This document shows positions 1-7,957 of a stretch of DNA of 38,844 bases, piece by piece. The stretch is from NCBI RefSeq assembly GCF_015207605.1, contig NZ_JADEWO010000056.1, positions 1-38,844 on the forward strand, read 5' to 3'. The translations under genes and the position numbers were made by a program. The number at the start of each line of letters is the position of its first letter. Position 1 is the stretch's first letter. Origin of the DNA: Oculatella sp. LEGE 06141. Lineage in GTDB: Bacteria > Cyanobacteriota > Cyanobacteriia > Elainellales > Elainellaceae. Below the pieces are notes generated by a model. That model was not told the origin of the DNA. It searched no databases and saw only the letters and a program-made list of their open reading frames with translations.

Positions 1-312
1 GGTCAGCATGGCGTATTTGGATACCTGCTGAACGCGCAAACCATGCGTTGCCTACCCAAATGGTAGATAAGACTTCCATATGAAACAATGGTTCATGCTG
101 GTCAGCAGCGATATCCCTTAAGCCAGTTGACGGAGGAGTAAATCGGTTGCTGGTTCAGTAACGTTGTACCTGAGGGTAGTGACGATGAATTTTGGATGCA
201 ACTACGATTAAACGTGATGGCTTTCAATAGCGATCGCTCGACAGCAAAATACTGTTGTTTTGCTCGATCGCTACCGACTGGAGGAGGTCTTGCCGAACCG
301 TGACGTAAATGG
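1..312. other. Intergenic / unassigned left edge
   Basis: I recognise no gene here. A short plus-strand open frame (about 132-303) ends in TGA just before the first gene, but it begins after an in-frame stop and resembles no family I know. A HIP1 octamer lies at 230-237. The promoter of the following sugar operon should be in this stretch, but I see no clear -35/-10 pair. Confidence 0.4.
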
Positions 313-1077
313 ATGCTGCCAGATACCATGAACCAACCCAATTCACTAATTACGTTGAGCCAATTTGATGCCGCCTTGTTCGACTTAGATGGAGTACTGA
401 CGGCAACGGCAAAGATTCACGCGGCTTGCTGGAAACGAATGTTTGATGATTTCCTGAAACAGCAAGCGGCAAAAACACAGGAGCCGTTTGAACCGTTCGA
501 CATTATCAACGACTATAACCTGTACGTTGATGGAAAGATGCGCTACGTCGGCGTTCAAAGCTTTTTAGCATCGCGAGGAATGCAGTTGCCCTATGGCGAT
601 CCAGCCGATTCACCAGGCTATGACACCGTGTGCGCTCTTGGCAATTTCAAAGATGTTTATTTTGATGAAGTGCTGCATTCTCAGGGGATCGAAGTATACG
701 AGGGGTCGATTGCCCTGGTTCATCGCTTGCGTCACCAGAGGGTTAAGATAGCCGTTGTATCATCAAGTCACCATTGCAAAGCGGTTCTGGAAGCGGCTGG
801 TATTGAGGATTGCTTCGATGCGATCGTGGATGGCAACCTCTCCGATCAATTGCACCTGGCGGGCAAGCCTGCTCCTGATGCGTTTTTGTTGGCTGCACAA
901 CAGCTAGGGGTTGAACCTTCCCGAGCGGCTGTATTGGAGGATGCTATTTCTGGAGTTCAAGCGGGTCGTGCTGGTCAGTTTGGCCTGGTAGTAGGAGTCG
1001 ATCGTGCCCAAAACGCTGACGCATTGCTGCAAAACGGTGCCGACCGGGTTGTCCACGATTTAAGTGAGTTGCTCTAA
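313..1077 (+). CDS. pgmB: Beta-phosphoglucomutase family HAD hydrolase
   Basis: This is a 254-residue HAD-superfamily protein of the beta-phosphoglucomutase type, which interconverts beta-glucose-1-phosphate and glucose-6-phosphate in the cytoplasm. Motif I is FDLDGVL near residues 23-29, with the nucleophile and acid/base aspartates at D24 and D26. A helical cap domain follows, then the SSS motif in VVSSSHH, and the late KPAPDAF and VLEDAISGVQAG motifs that bind Mg and phosphate. Length is slightly above the usual 220. An alternative ATG at 328 (MNQPN) is equally plausible, since neither start has a clear ribosome site. The GH65 phosphorylase starts 12 bases downstream, the classic pairing in which the phosphorylase releases beta-glucose-1-phosphate for this enzyme. 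The family call is firm. The exact substrate is inferred from the neighbour. Confidence 0.88.
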   Translation: MLPDTMNQPNSLITLSQFDAALFDLDGVLTATAKIHAACWKRMFDDFLKQQAAKTQEPFEPFDIINDYNLYVDGKMRYVGVQSFLASRGMQLPYGDPADSPGYDTVCALGNFKDVYFDEVLHSQGIEVYEGSIALVHRLRHQRVKIAVVSSSHHCKAVLEAAGIEDCFDAIVDGNLSDQLHLAGKPAPDAFLLAAQQLGVEPSRAAVLEDAISGVQAGRAGQFGLVVGVDRAQNADALLQNGADRVVHDLSELL

Positions 1078-1089
1078 CGAGGAAGACTA

Positions 1090-3531
1090 ATGTTACAGCG
1101 TGAACCAATCAACCCTCCTCGATACATCTACCCTCCTGAGCCGTGGCAATGGGTTGAAAAGCAATTCTATCTGCCGTTTATGGCTCAGATGGAAACCCTG
1201 TTTTCGACAGCAAACGGGTACCTGGGGATACGAGGTGTGTTTGAGGAAGGTGAACCGGTAAGCCACAACGGCACGTTCATCAACGGTTTTTACGAAACAT
1301 GGCCAATTGTTTACGCAGAAGAAGCCTACGGTTTTGCTAAAACGGGACAGACCATTGTGAACGTTACCGATAGCAAAATTGTGAAGCTGTACGTTGATGA
1401 TGAGCCGTTTTACCTGCCAACAGCCCATTTGCTGCACTACGAACGGGCGATCGACATGCAGGGAGGCATACTGCGTCGAGAAGTCCTCTGGCAAACACCT
1501 TCTGGTAAGCAGGTTTCGATTCGATCGCGCCGATTAGTTTCCTTTGCCCACCGCCATTTAGCTGCTATTTCCTACGAGGTAACCATTCTCAATGCAGCCG
1601 CACCCGTGGTCATTTCTTCAGAAATGCACTATGACTCGTCTGCTCGTGCCAGTGAGGGCGATCCTCGCCTGGCAAAGGGGTTTAAAGAACGGGTTCTATT
1701 ACCTCAGCAGCACTATATCAAAGATCGACGGATTGTATTGGGGCACATTACCCGCAACAGCCAGATGACGATCGCGTGTGGGATGGATCATGGACTCGAA
1801 ACGGACTGTTCCTACACCAGTCGATGTTCAGAAGACGACGGCAAAGTTGTCTTTTCGGTTGAGGCTCAGCCCGGTATTCCGATTCGACTGGTGAAGTACA
1901 TGGCGTATCATACCTCTCGTCGCTCTCCCAGCACGGAATTATGTGAACGGACAGAGCGATCGCTCGAGCGAGCCATGTCTCATGGTTTTGATGATCTGTT
2001 GATCAGTCAACGGCAGTATCTTGATGAGTTTTGGGAGCGTAGTGATATTCAGGTCGAAGGAGATCCAACGCAGCCGACTGGGATATCAGATGCCATTCAG
2101 CAAGCACTACGCTTCAATCTGTTTCAAATTTTTCAAGCCTCGGCGCGCGCAGAAGGAGCCGGGGTTGCCGCTAAAGGACTCACCAGTCAGGCGTATGAAG
2201 GGCATTACTTCTGGGATATGGAAATCTATGTCCTGCCCTTTTTAATTTACACCGCTCCCCGCATTGCCAAAAACTTGCTGATGTTTCGCTACAGTATGCT
2301 GAACAAGGCACGACAACGCGCCCAGGAAATGAGCCAGGATGGAGCGCTGTTTCCGTGGAGAACAATCAATGGTGACGAAGCATCTGCCTACTATGCCGCC
2401 GGGACGGCTCAGTATCATATTGATGCAGACATCATGTATGCCCTAAAAAAGTATGTGAACGCTACAGGAGATGAGGAATTCCTGCTCAAAGAAGGGGTAG
2501 AGATGTTAGTCGAGACGGCTCGAATGTGGTATAGCCTGGGGTTCTTTTCGCAGCGGATGGGCGGCCAATTTTGTATTTACGGGGTAACAGGCCCCGATGA
2601 ATACAACACTGTGGTGAATAACAACGCCTACACCAACTTGATGGCGCGAGAAAACCTGTGGGATGCGGCTAAGACCGTTGAACTGCTGCACGATCGCCAT
2701 CCCGATCGGTTCATCACCTTGGCCGACAAAATCAACTTAAACCTGTCTGAAGTGGAAAACTGGAAGACAGCCGCTGATGCTATGTATCTGCCCTTTGATC
2801 AGCCGTTGGGAATTCACCTTCAGCACGATGGCTTTTTAGACGAAAAAGTGTGGGACTTTGAAAATACCCCGGCTGATCACTATCCACTGCTATTACATTT
2901 TCACCCTTTGGTGATTTATCGACATCAGGTCATTAAGCAAACCGATATTGTGCTGGCCATGTTTTTGTTAGGACATGAGTTTTCACCCGAGCAGAAGCAA
3001 CGGAATTTTGATTACTACGACCCTCTAACCACAGGAGACTCTTCCCTGTCGGTGTGTATTCAAAGTATTGTTGCCGCCGAAATTGGCTATATGGAAAAGG
3101 CGATCGAATACGCAAAGTATGCCTTGCTCATGGATTTAGGAGATGTGGCAGGTAATGTCAAAGATGGCTGCCATATTGCAGCAATGGGGGGAACGTGGAT
3201 GATGGCAGTCTACGGATTTGGCGGATTTCGAGACAGTAATGGTCGCTTTTCCTTCCGTCCCAAGTTGCCTAAAATCATTAAACGGTTGCGCTTTCCCTTA
3301 ACTGTTCGCGGCCACCAATTAGATGTTGACATTCAAGCAGAATCCGTAACTTATCTACTGCGGCAGGGAACTGAGCTGTTGATTCAGCATCAAGGTAAAG
3401 ATATTTGCCTGACCAAGGGTATCCCAACGACCGTTGAACTAAAACCTGTGATTGAGCTGGAAGGGGGAGCCATCAAAACAGACATGCCTCCTGAAACAAG
3501 TAATGAAGCTGAAGCTGACAAAGACCCTTGA
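1090..3531 (+). CDS. Glycoside hydrolase family 65 disaccharide phosphorylase
   Basis: An 813-residue GH65 enzyme, close to the usual 750-800. Family members cleave alpha-linked glucosides such as maltose, trehalose or kojibiose by inverting phosphorolysis to give beta-glucose-1-phosphate. The N-terminal super-sandwich domain starts with the typical WxxxE...YLGIRGVFEEG region. The (alpha/alpha)6 barrel carries GHYFWDMEIYVLPF and VTGPDEYNTVVNNNAYTN, in which E504 of GPDEY matches the family's general acid. A region rich in His and Lys (HQVIKQTDIVLAM) corresponds to the phosphate-binding part, favouring a phosphorylase over a hydrolase. The start is supported by GAGGAAG eight bases upstream. 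It forms an apparent operon with the upstream beta-phosphoglucomutase. Which disaccharide is used cannot be read from the sequence. Confidence 0.9.
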   Translation: MLQREPINPPRYIYPPEPWQWVEKQFYLPFMAQMETLFSTANGYLGIRGVFEEGEPVSHNGTFINGFYETWPIVYAEEAYGFAKTGQTIVNVTDSKIVKLYVDDEPFYLPTAHLLHYERAIDMQGGILRREVLWQTPSGKQVSIRSRRLVSFAHRHLAAISYEVTILNAAAPVVISSEMHYDSSARASEGDPRLAKGFKERVLLPQQHYIKDRRIVLGHITRNSQMTIACGMDHGLETDCSYTSRCSEDDGKVVFSVEAQPGIPIRLVKYMAYHTSRRSPSTELCERTERSLERAMSHGFDDLLISQRQYLDEFWERSDIQVEGDPTQPTGISDAIQQALRFNLFQIFQASARAEGAGVAAKGLTSQAYEGHYFWDMEIYVLPFLIYTAPRIAKNLLMFRYSMLNKARQRAQEMSQDGALFPWRTINGDEASAYYAAGTAQYHIDADIMYALKKYVNATGDEEFLLKEGVEMLVETARMWYSLGFFSQRMGGQFCIYGVTGPDEYNTVVNNNAYTNLMARENLWDAAKTVELLHDRHPDRFITLADKINLNLSEVENWKTAADAMYLPFDQPLGIHLQHDGFLDEKVWDFENTPADHYPLLLHFHPLVIYRHQVIKQTDIVLAMFLLGHEFSPEQKQRNFDYYDPLTTGDSSLSVCIQSIVAAEIGYMEKAIEYAKYALLMDLGDVAGNVKDGCHIAAMGGTWMMAVYGFGGFRDSNGRFSFRPKLPKIIKRLRFPLTVRGHQLDVDIQAESVTYLLRQGTELLIQHQGKDICLTKGIPTTVELKPVIELEGGAIKTDMPPETSNEAEADKDP

Positions 3532-3982
3532 GTTTTGGAGCGTTGCTCAATCATGGGATGCAACATCCGAAAGGACGCAGCGTGTGGCGGGTAAATCTCT
3601 GAACTCTTCAGTTAGAGCAGTTGTTCTCCACTCCAGGGAGATTCAGTTAAGAAGTGGTGTAAGGACTGTTGATTGTCTAAGCGACCGCTTTGGCGATCGC
3701 AAGCAATGACTTACGCTTGATATCACTGATCAGACCCAAGTGTAGGAGTTTGAAAGCTTCAAAGCGTCGCACTTCTGGAAATAGCCCTTAATACAATTGG
3801 CAGTATTCACAACAAAACGAATCGGGTCGAGCCCCTCTCGAAGCAGACATACATCCTAAAGCATCCTCAAGCTCTCTATCCCCATTCTAAATTCTTCTCC
3901 TTAGAGTGATTAAAGAGGGGTACGTGTTCGAGGTGGAGGGGATAAGCTAGGATCAAAATAGTTTGCTCGACGGTATGCTCCT
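3532..3982. other. Intergenic region, no gene recognised
   Basis: About 450 bases between the sugar operon and the Uma2 gene. It contains a HIP1 octamer near 3694. Short open frames here match nothing I recognise. No strong terminator hairpin with a T-run is visible after the GH65 gene. Confidence 0.4.
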
Positions 3983-4744
3983 ATGGCGATCGCCCCATCT
4001 GATCCCGCCCTTGCCCTCCCAGACCATACACAGTTGCCGGAGTCTGACGGTACGTTTGTGAAAAATTTTCAGGAGCATCCACAAAGCCTGTTGCTTACGG
4101 ATTCTGTTCGTCCTATTCTCGACACTCTTCATCCAGAGGGGCAATATGCAATTGGGCAAGACTGTGGCATTTATTGGCGACTGACCGATCCACCAGAGCG
4201 TGGTGCTGAAGCACCCGATTGGTTTTACGTGCCCAATGTGACGCCGTTGTTAGATGGAAAAAGGCGGCGTTCTTATGTGATGTGGAAGGAAATCGTCGCT
4301 CCCTTGATTGTGATTGAGTTTGTCTCTGGAGATGGCTCTGAAGAACGGGATACTACCTCACCTTTTGCAGGGGATGAATCAAAAGCTGGAAAATTCTGGG
4401 TTTACGAACAGGCGATTCGAGTGCCCTTCTACGCAATTTACGAAGTAGACAAAGCTGCGGTTGAAGTATATGAGTTGGTCGCTAACCACTATCAACGCTG
4501 TGCTCCCAACGAGCGGGGACACTTCCCAATCGCGCCAATGGGTGTAGAGCTAGGGATCTGGCAGGGACAATACATCAATCAAACGTTGCCCTGGTTACGC
4601 TGGTGGGATAGCAACGGCAATTTGCTCTTTAATGGAGATGAGCGGGCTGAGCAGGAAAAGCAGCGGGCTGAGCAGGAAAAGCAACGGGCTGATCGATTGG
4701 CGAATAAGTTGAGGGAGTTGGGTATTGATCCAGATACGCTGTAA
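3983..4744 (+). CDS. Uma2 family endonuclease (DUF820, PD-(D/E)XK fold)
   Basis: A 253-residue member of the Uma2/DUF820 family, which is greatly expanded in cyanobacteria and has a restriction-endonuclease-like fold. No physiological substrate is established for most members. The core is visible as PDWFYVPNV followed by IVAPLIVIEFVSG, which supply the acidic active-site residues, then an aromatic-rich strand region (FWVYEQAIRVPFYAIYEVD). The C-terminus carries a short charged coiled-coil repeat, AEQEKQR twice then ADRLANKLRELGIDPD, a common tail in this family. The start codon merges with a HIP1 octamer, so the protein begins MAIA. It is monocistronic as far as can be seen. The family call is strong. 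Biological role is unknown. Confidence 0.88.
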   Translation: MAIAPSDPALALPDHTQLPESDGTFVKNFQEHPQSLLLTDSVRPILDTLHPEGQYAIGQDCGIYWRLTDPPERGAEAPDWFYVPNVTPLLDGKRRRSYVMWKEIVAPLIVIEFVSGDGSEERDTTSPFAGDESKAGKFWVYEQAIRVPFYAIYEVDKAAVEVYELVANHYQRCAPNERGHFPIAPMGVELGIWQGQYINQTLPWLRWWDSNGNLLFNGDERAEQEKQRAEQEKQRADRLANKLRELGIDPDTL

Positions 4745-4801
4745 GCCTGTGAGTGTATTGAACAGCTACCGTTGATAGAAACATCAGAGGGTGTTTGAAA
4801 A

Positions 4802-4873
4802 GTAGGGGCGAAGCATTCAAATCAGGATGGCTGGAACAACCGAGAAATTGTCTACCGAATGCTTCGCCCCTAC
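4802..4873. repeat. Palindromic interspersed element with 17-bp perfect inverted repeats
   Basis: The left arm GTAGGGGCGAAGCATTC (4802-4818) is exactly inverted at 4857-4873, with a 38-base spacer. Motifs of the type GTAGGGGCGAAGCATTCG are, from general knowledge, a common dispersed repeat in filamentous cyanobacteria. It encodes nothing and is probably a MITE-like or REP-like element. It could also act as a bidirectional transcription barrier between the converging genes. Confidence 0.75.
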
Positions 4874-5020
4874 ACTTATCTCTCAGTGTCAGACGTGTTT
4901 AATTGGGCGGGTCAAGTTGTGCCGATCTCATGAGTGGTATTCCCATAGGTGCCTCTGAGTCGGAAATCGTGCTCTTTACGTCTTCAGTAAGGCAAGTGTC
5001 TCTCGAATTGCCTTTGCTGA

Positions 5021-5089
5021 CTAGCGCCAGCATGAAGTCCCCACCTCGAACGGTTTCAGAATTTGGGGCTTCATGCTTTTGGGCGTTAG
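5021..5089. repeat. Large imperfect hairpin
   Basis: The arm AGCATGAAGTCCCC (5029-5042) pairs with GGGGCTTCATGCT (5065-5077), with one bulged base. An outer helix pairs CTAGCGCC (5021-5028) with GGGCGTTAG (5081-5089). It lies about 100 bases downstream of the dehydrogenase stop on the minus strand. There is no T-run on either side, so it looks like a degenerate palindromic repeat rather than an intrinsic terminator. Confidence 0.6.
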
Positions 5090-5184
5090 CAAAAAGAGTT
5101 GATGGGGATTCGCTTCGTTTCGGTTAACCTGTACGGTCAAGCAACGATCGCCCAACATTCTCTTCTGTCGTGTGAGATATGCTT

Positions 5185-6390
5185 CTAGACCGTTTGACCG
5201 GGCTTAAGTACGATCTTGATGCAGTTATCCTTCTTGTGCTTAAAAATCTCATATCCGTGTGGAGCTTGCTCTAACGGCAAACGGTGAGTGATGACGAACG
5301 AAGGGTCAATATTGCCATTTTGAACATGGTCAAGCAGCGTTTGCAAGTACCGATGTACATGGGTTTGTCCCGTTTTCATCGTCAAGCCTTTGTTCATAAA
5401 TGCACCCATTGGCATTTTGTCTACAAAGCCTGTGTACACACCGGGAACCGATACAGTGCCACCTTTGCGACACGCTACGATCGCCTGACGCAACACATTG
5501 GGGCGATCGGTTTCCAGGCGCACTGCTTGCTTTGCTTTGTCGTAGAAGCCTTCTAAACCCATACCGTGAGCTTCCATTCCCACCGCGTCCATTACCGAGT
5601 CAGGCCCCAGCCCACCCGTCATTTCACTCAAAGCCTCGCCCACTTCAATTTCTTCGTAGTTTAGGACTTCGGCTCCGCCGTCTTTTGCCATCTGGAGACG
5701 TTCGGGAACGCGATCGATCGCAATCACGCGTCCAGCACCCAGCATAAAAGCACTTCTAATTGCAAACTGTCCAACAGGCCCACAGCCCCAGATAGCAACT
5801 GTATCGCCGGACTGAATGTCACAATTTTCTGCGGCCATGTATCCGGTTGGGAAGATGTCGGTGAAAAATAGCACCTGATCGTCTGATAATCCATTGGGAA
5901 TTTTGAACAGCCCAACATCGGCAAAGGGAACACGAGCATACTCCGCTTGACCGCCTGCATACCCTCCTGTGAGGTGAGAGTAACCAAACAGACCCGATGG
6001 AGAATGCCCCATCATTTGTTCTGCCATCCAGGCGTTAGGGTTCGAGTTATCGCACAGCGACCACAAATCGCGGTTGCAGAAAAAGCAACTCCCGCAGGAA
6101 ATGGTAAATGGCACAACGACGCGATCGCCAACAGCCAACGACTTGCCGTTGTTATGAACGTTTCCATTCTTGAAGGCACTACCTAACTCAACAATCTCTC
6201 CCATAAACTCATGGCCGAGGATATCGCCCGGTTTCATGGTGGGATTGTAGCCGTCATACAAGTGCAAATCGGAACCACAAATCGCGGTTGATGTAATTTT
6301 TACAATGGCATCGCGCGGGTTAATGATTTTGGGATCAGGTACAGTTTCAACTTGTACCTTATTAGTTCCTTCCCAGCAAACTGCTTTCAT
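5185..6390 (-). CDS. Zinc-dependent dehydrogenase, formaldehyde-dehydrogenase-like
   Basis: A medium-chain zinc alcohol dehydrogenase of about 401 residues, resembling glutathione-independent formaldehyde dehydrogenases and related NAD-linked enzymes. Catalytic zinc ligands are C38 (AICGSDLH) and H60-E61 ([12 protein letters not shown]). The structural zinc lobe has cysteines near 99, 102, 105 and 113 (CGSCFFC...C). The Rossmann domain shows [10 protein letters not shown] and an acidic strand end (AIDRVPERL), favouring NAD. The ATG at 6390 is preferred over an upstream in-frame ATG at 6471, because GAGGAAAA lies just before it and the longer version would run into the SRPBCC gene. It follows that gene by 43 bases on the same strand, so the two probably form an operon. 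The substrate is not determined. Confidence 0.87.
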   Translation of the reverse strand: MKAVCWEGTNKVQVETVPDPKIINPRDAIVKITSTAICGSDLHLYDGYNPTMKPGDILGHEFMGEIVELGSAFKNGNVHNNGKSLAVGDRVVVPFTISCGSCFFCNRDLWSLCDNSNPNAWMAEQMMGHSPSGLFGYSHLTGGYAGGQAEYARVPFADVGLFKIPNGLSDDQVLFFTDIFPTGYMAAENCDIQSGDTVAIWGCGPVGQFAIRSAFMLGAGRVIAIDRVPERLQMAKDGGAEVLNYEEIEVGEALSEMTGGLGPDSVMDAVGMEAHGMGLEGFYDKAKQAVRLETDRPNVLRQAIVACRKGGTVSVPGVYTGFVDKMPMGAFMNKGLTMKTGQTHVHRYLQTLLDHVQNGNIDPSFVITHRLPLEQAPHGYEIFKHKKDNCIKIVLKPGQTV

Positions 6391-6433
6391 TGATTTTTCC
6401 TCGTTTAATGAATTTTTTAATGACCCGTTACGA

Positions 6434-6916
6434 TCAGCTATGCCCTTTGGGTTGTCCCTCGGTTGTGGCAATTTCTCCCGTTTCCATTAGCATTTTGAAG
6501 CGGCGCAAATCGTCTCCTAGCTGCTGGTCAGGCGATTCACCAAAGAGTTTGGCGATCGCATCTCCAATGGCTCCCGCAGGCGGGTTGTATTCTGTAACCA
6601 CATTTACTTCAGTACCGCGATCGTTGGGGGTTGGCCGGAAGCGAACCACTCCAGAGTGGTCAACGTCTGCACCCGCTACCGATCTCCAGGCAATTAATTC
6701 GTTGTCGCGGTCTTCAATGATTTCTGCATCCCATTCGATAGTGCTATCTAAGGGACCACTGGTGATCCAATGCGATCGTTTATCGTCGTAAACCTTCACC
6801 TCTTTGAGATGCTTCATGAAGTGAGGCAATGCCTCAAAGTTATGCCAGAAGCGATAAAGCTCCGCTACGGGCCTGTTAATGGTCAGTGTTTTTCTAACGC
6901 TGATCGGTTTGCTCAT
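6434..6916 (-). CDS. SRPBCC family protein (polyketide cyclase/dehydrase-like)
   Basis: A 160-residue START/SRPBCC-fold protein, related to the YndB and coenzyme-Q-binding Coq10 groups that bind hydrophobic ligands. The opening [18 protein letters not shown] and the central [19 protein letters not shown] and [14 protein letters not shown] strands are characteristic. No catalytic residues are predicted. A strong ribosome site (AGGAGG, about 8 bases upstream) fixes the ATG at 6916. It is the first gene of a likely two-gene operon with the zinc dehydrogenase, a pairing that suggests a shared hydrophobic or aldehyde substrate, though this is inference only. Confidence 0.85.
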   Translation of the reverse strand: MSKPISVRKTLTINRPVAELYRFWHNFEALPHFMKHLKEVKVYDDKRSHWITSGPLDSTIEWDAEIIEDRDNELIAWRSVAGADVDHSGVVRFRPTPNDRGTEVNVVTEYNPPAGAIGDAIAKLFGESPDQQLGDDLRRFKMLMETGEIATTEGQPKGHS

Positions 6917-7123
6917 GCCCAGTGCCTCCTGTGCTTTTCGTTAATTGAGTGGTCTAGTTCACTGCAATCAAATGGATTAGCATCAATTTTGATGTGGCTC
7001 AACGGCGGTTCAGCCCCCAGGGAAAGACTAATCATGCAATGTTCGCCAGCGTTTGCCCAATGCTAAATCCATTACAGTAACTCTGTTCACTCCCTGCCTA
7101 TGATGAATGAGTGACGAATGCAG

Positions 7124-7162
7124 GTCAGTTGATTCCGTACCGCCATTCGGCACGGAGCTGAC
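7124..7162. repeat. Imperfect hairpin
   Basis: GTCAG...TCCGTACCG pairs with CGGCACGGAGCTGAC around a short CCATT loop, with a small internal bulge. It is upstream of the SRPBCC gene on the other strand and has no T-run. Function unknown. Confidence 0.4.
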
Positions 7163-7449
7163 ATAATTGACACACTCACGGATCGACTCTACTGCCCCTT
7201 GCAATCAACACCGTTCAGTGAAATTGTGTTTGCAACTTTTTAAGATCCTAGAAAGGCAGACCTATACTCGCGTCCTTCCAATGGCGTATTGCTGCCCATT
7301 TTTCAGGGCTGCCATTGCACCGACTATGGGACACAATAGGGTATTTTAGTTCATTTGTACTACTTCTAGCTTCATGTTCTGAGTCAGGACGGAAAATAGT
7401 TGGCGATCGCCACCACAAAAAACGTTTCAGAACGCCCCCTACGAACGTC

Positions 7450-7474
7450 GGGCGTTGGTAAATGGCAGGATGAA
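7450..7474 (+). repeat. Isolated end of MITE-like family (fragment)
   Basis: GGGCGTTGGTAAATGGCAGG followed by ATGAA resembles the left end of the fuller element at 10275 and the right end of the one at 7799, at most positions. No matching opposite arm is apparent nearby, so this is read as a truncated copy. Confidence 0.45.
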
Positions 7475-7798
7475 TTCTCGCATCCTTTGTTGCTAGCTTC
7501 CAGGCTCGACCCTATAAGTCTGCCTGGATTTCCAGTAATGGGTTTCGACGCGAGCGTTTAGCCGAACGGGGGCATTGACAGGTTCGCAACTCCCAGACCC
7601 CAAAGGGAACGAATTCATACTGCAAACCAGCTACGTCCAAAACCGTGTTGAACCTGTTTTTTAAATCCAACTGCGACACCGTTGCGTACTAAACCTACGA
7701 GCTTTAAAGCTTGGGCAATCCTAAAAGACCGATCCCAACCCAACTGTTCAACTCATACATGTCTATGTCTGGCCGATTGATTCTATACACACTGTGCA

Positions 7799-7892
7799 GG
7801 CGTTGCTGAATACATACACACCTTCTGCACGGGCAGTGCAATGCCCCTACAACAGTGAATAACCTGTTCATCCCTCTATTTCGTAACACCCG
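7799..7892. repeat. MITE-like palindromic element, copy A (degenerate)
   Basis: The left end GGCGTTGCTGAATA (7799-7812) is inverted, with mismatches, in the right end at about 7867-7892, which read on the minus strand is GGGTGTTACGAAATAGAGGG then ATGAA. The centre carries TGCAATGCCCCTACAACA. The element at 10275-10376 has the same end sequence and a similar ATTGCCCCTAC core, so the two are copies of one short non-coding family. Confidence 0.6.
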
Positions 7893-7957
7893 CTATGCAC
7901 ACTGTCTAGTTTGGAATGTGGCTGTATCGTCCGTTGCTGTTAGAGGAAGCTTAGCCT

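Larger units (their letters stand above)
4745..5184. other. Intergenic region with two palindromic elements
   Basis: This gap separates the converging Uma2 and dehydrogenase genes. It holds an inverted repeat at 4802-4873 and a separate large hairpin at 5021-5089, both listed individually. I see no gene. Confidence 0.5.
6917..7957. other. Long gene-poor intergenic region with repeat debris
   Basis: About 1 kb between divergent genes. It contains a hairpin (7124-7162), a partial copy of a MITE-like end (7450-7474), and a fuller degenerate copy (7799-7892). A minus-strand frame at 7512-7760 stays open for about 83 codons without an ATG and could be a gene fragment, but I do not recognise it. 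Promoters for both flanking genes must lie at the edges. Confidence 0.45.

Noticed and set aside
102-341. Minus-strand 79-codon frame at the left edge
   Set aside because: No ribosome site, composition unlike protein, and it runs into the start of the HAD gene.
3452-3709. Plus-strand 85-codon frame overlapping the GH65 end
   Set aside because: It shadows the GH65 gene in another frame and continues into intergenic DNA with no family resemblance.
4903-5127. TTG-start 74-codon frame across the hairpin at 5021-5089
   Set aside because: Its sequence is the translated palindrome, without ribosome site or recognisable domain.
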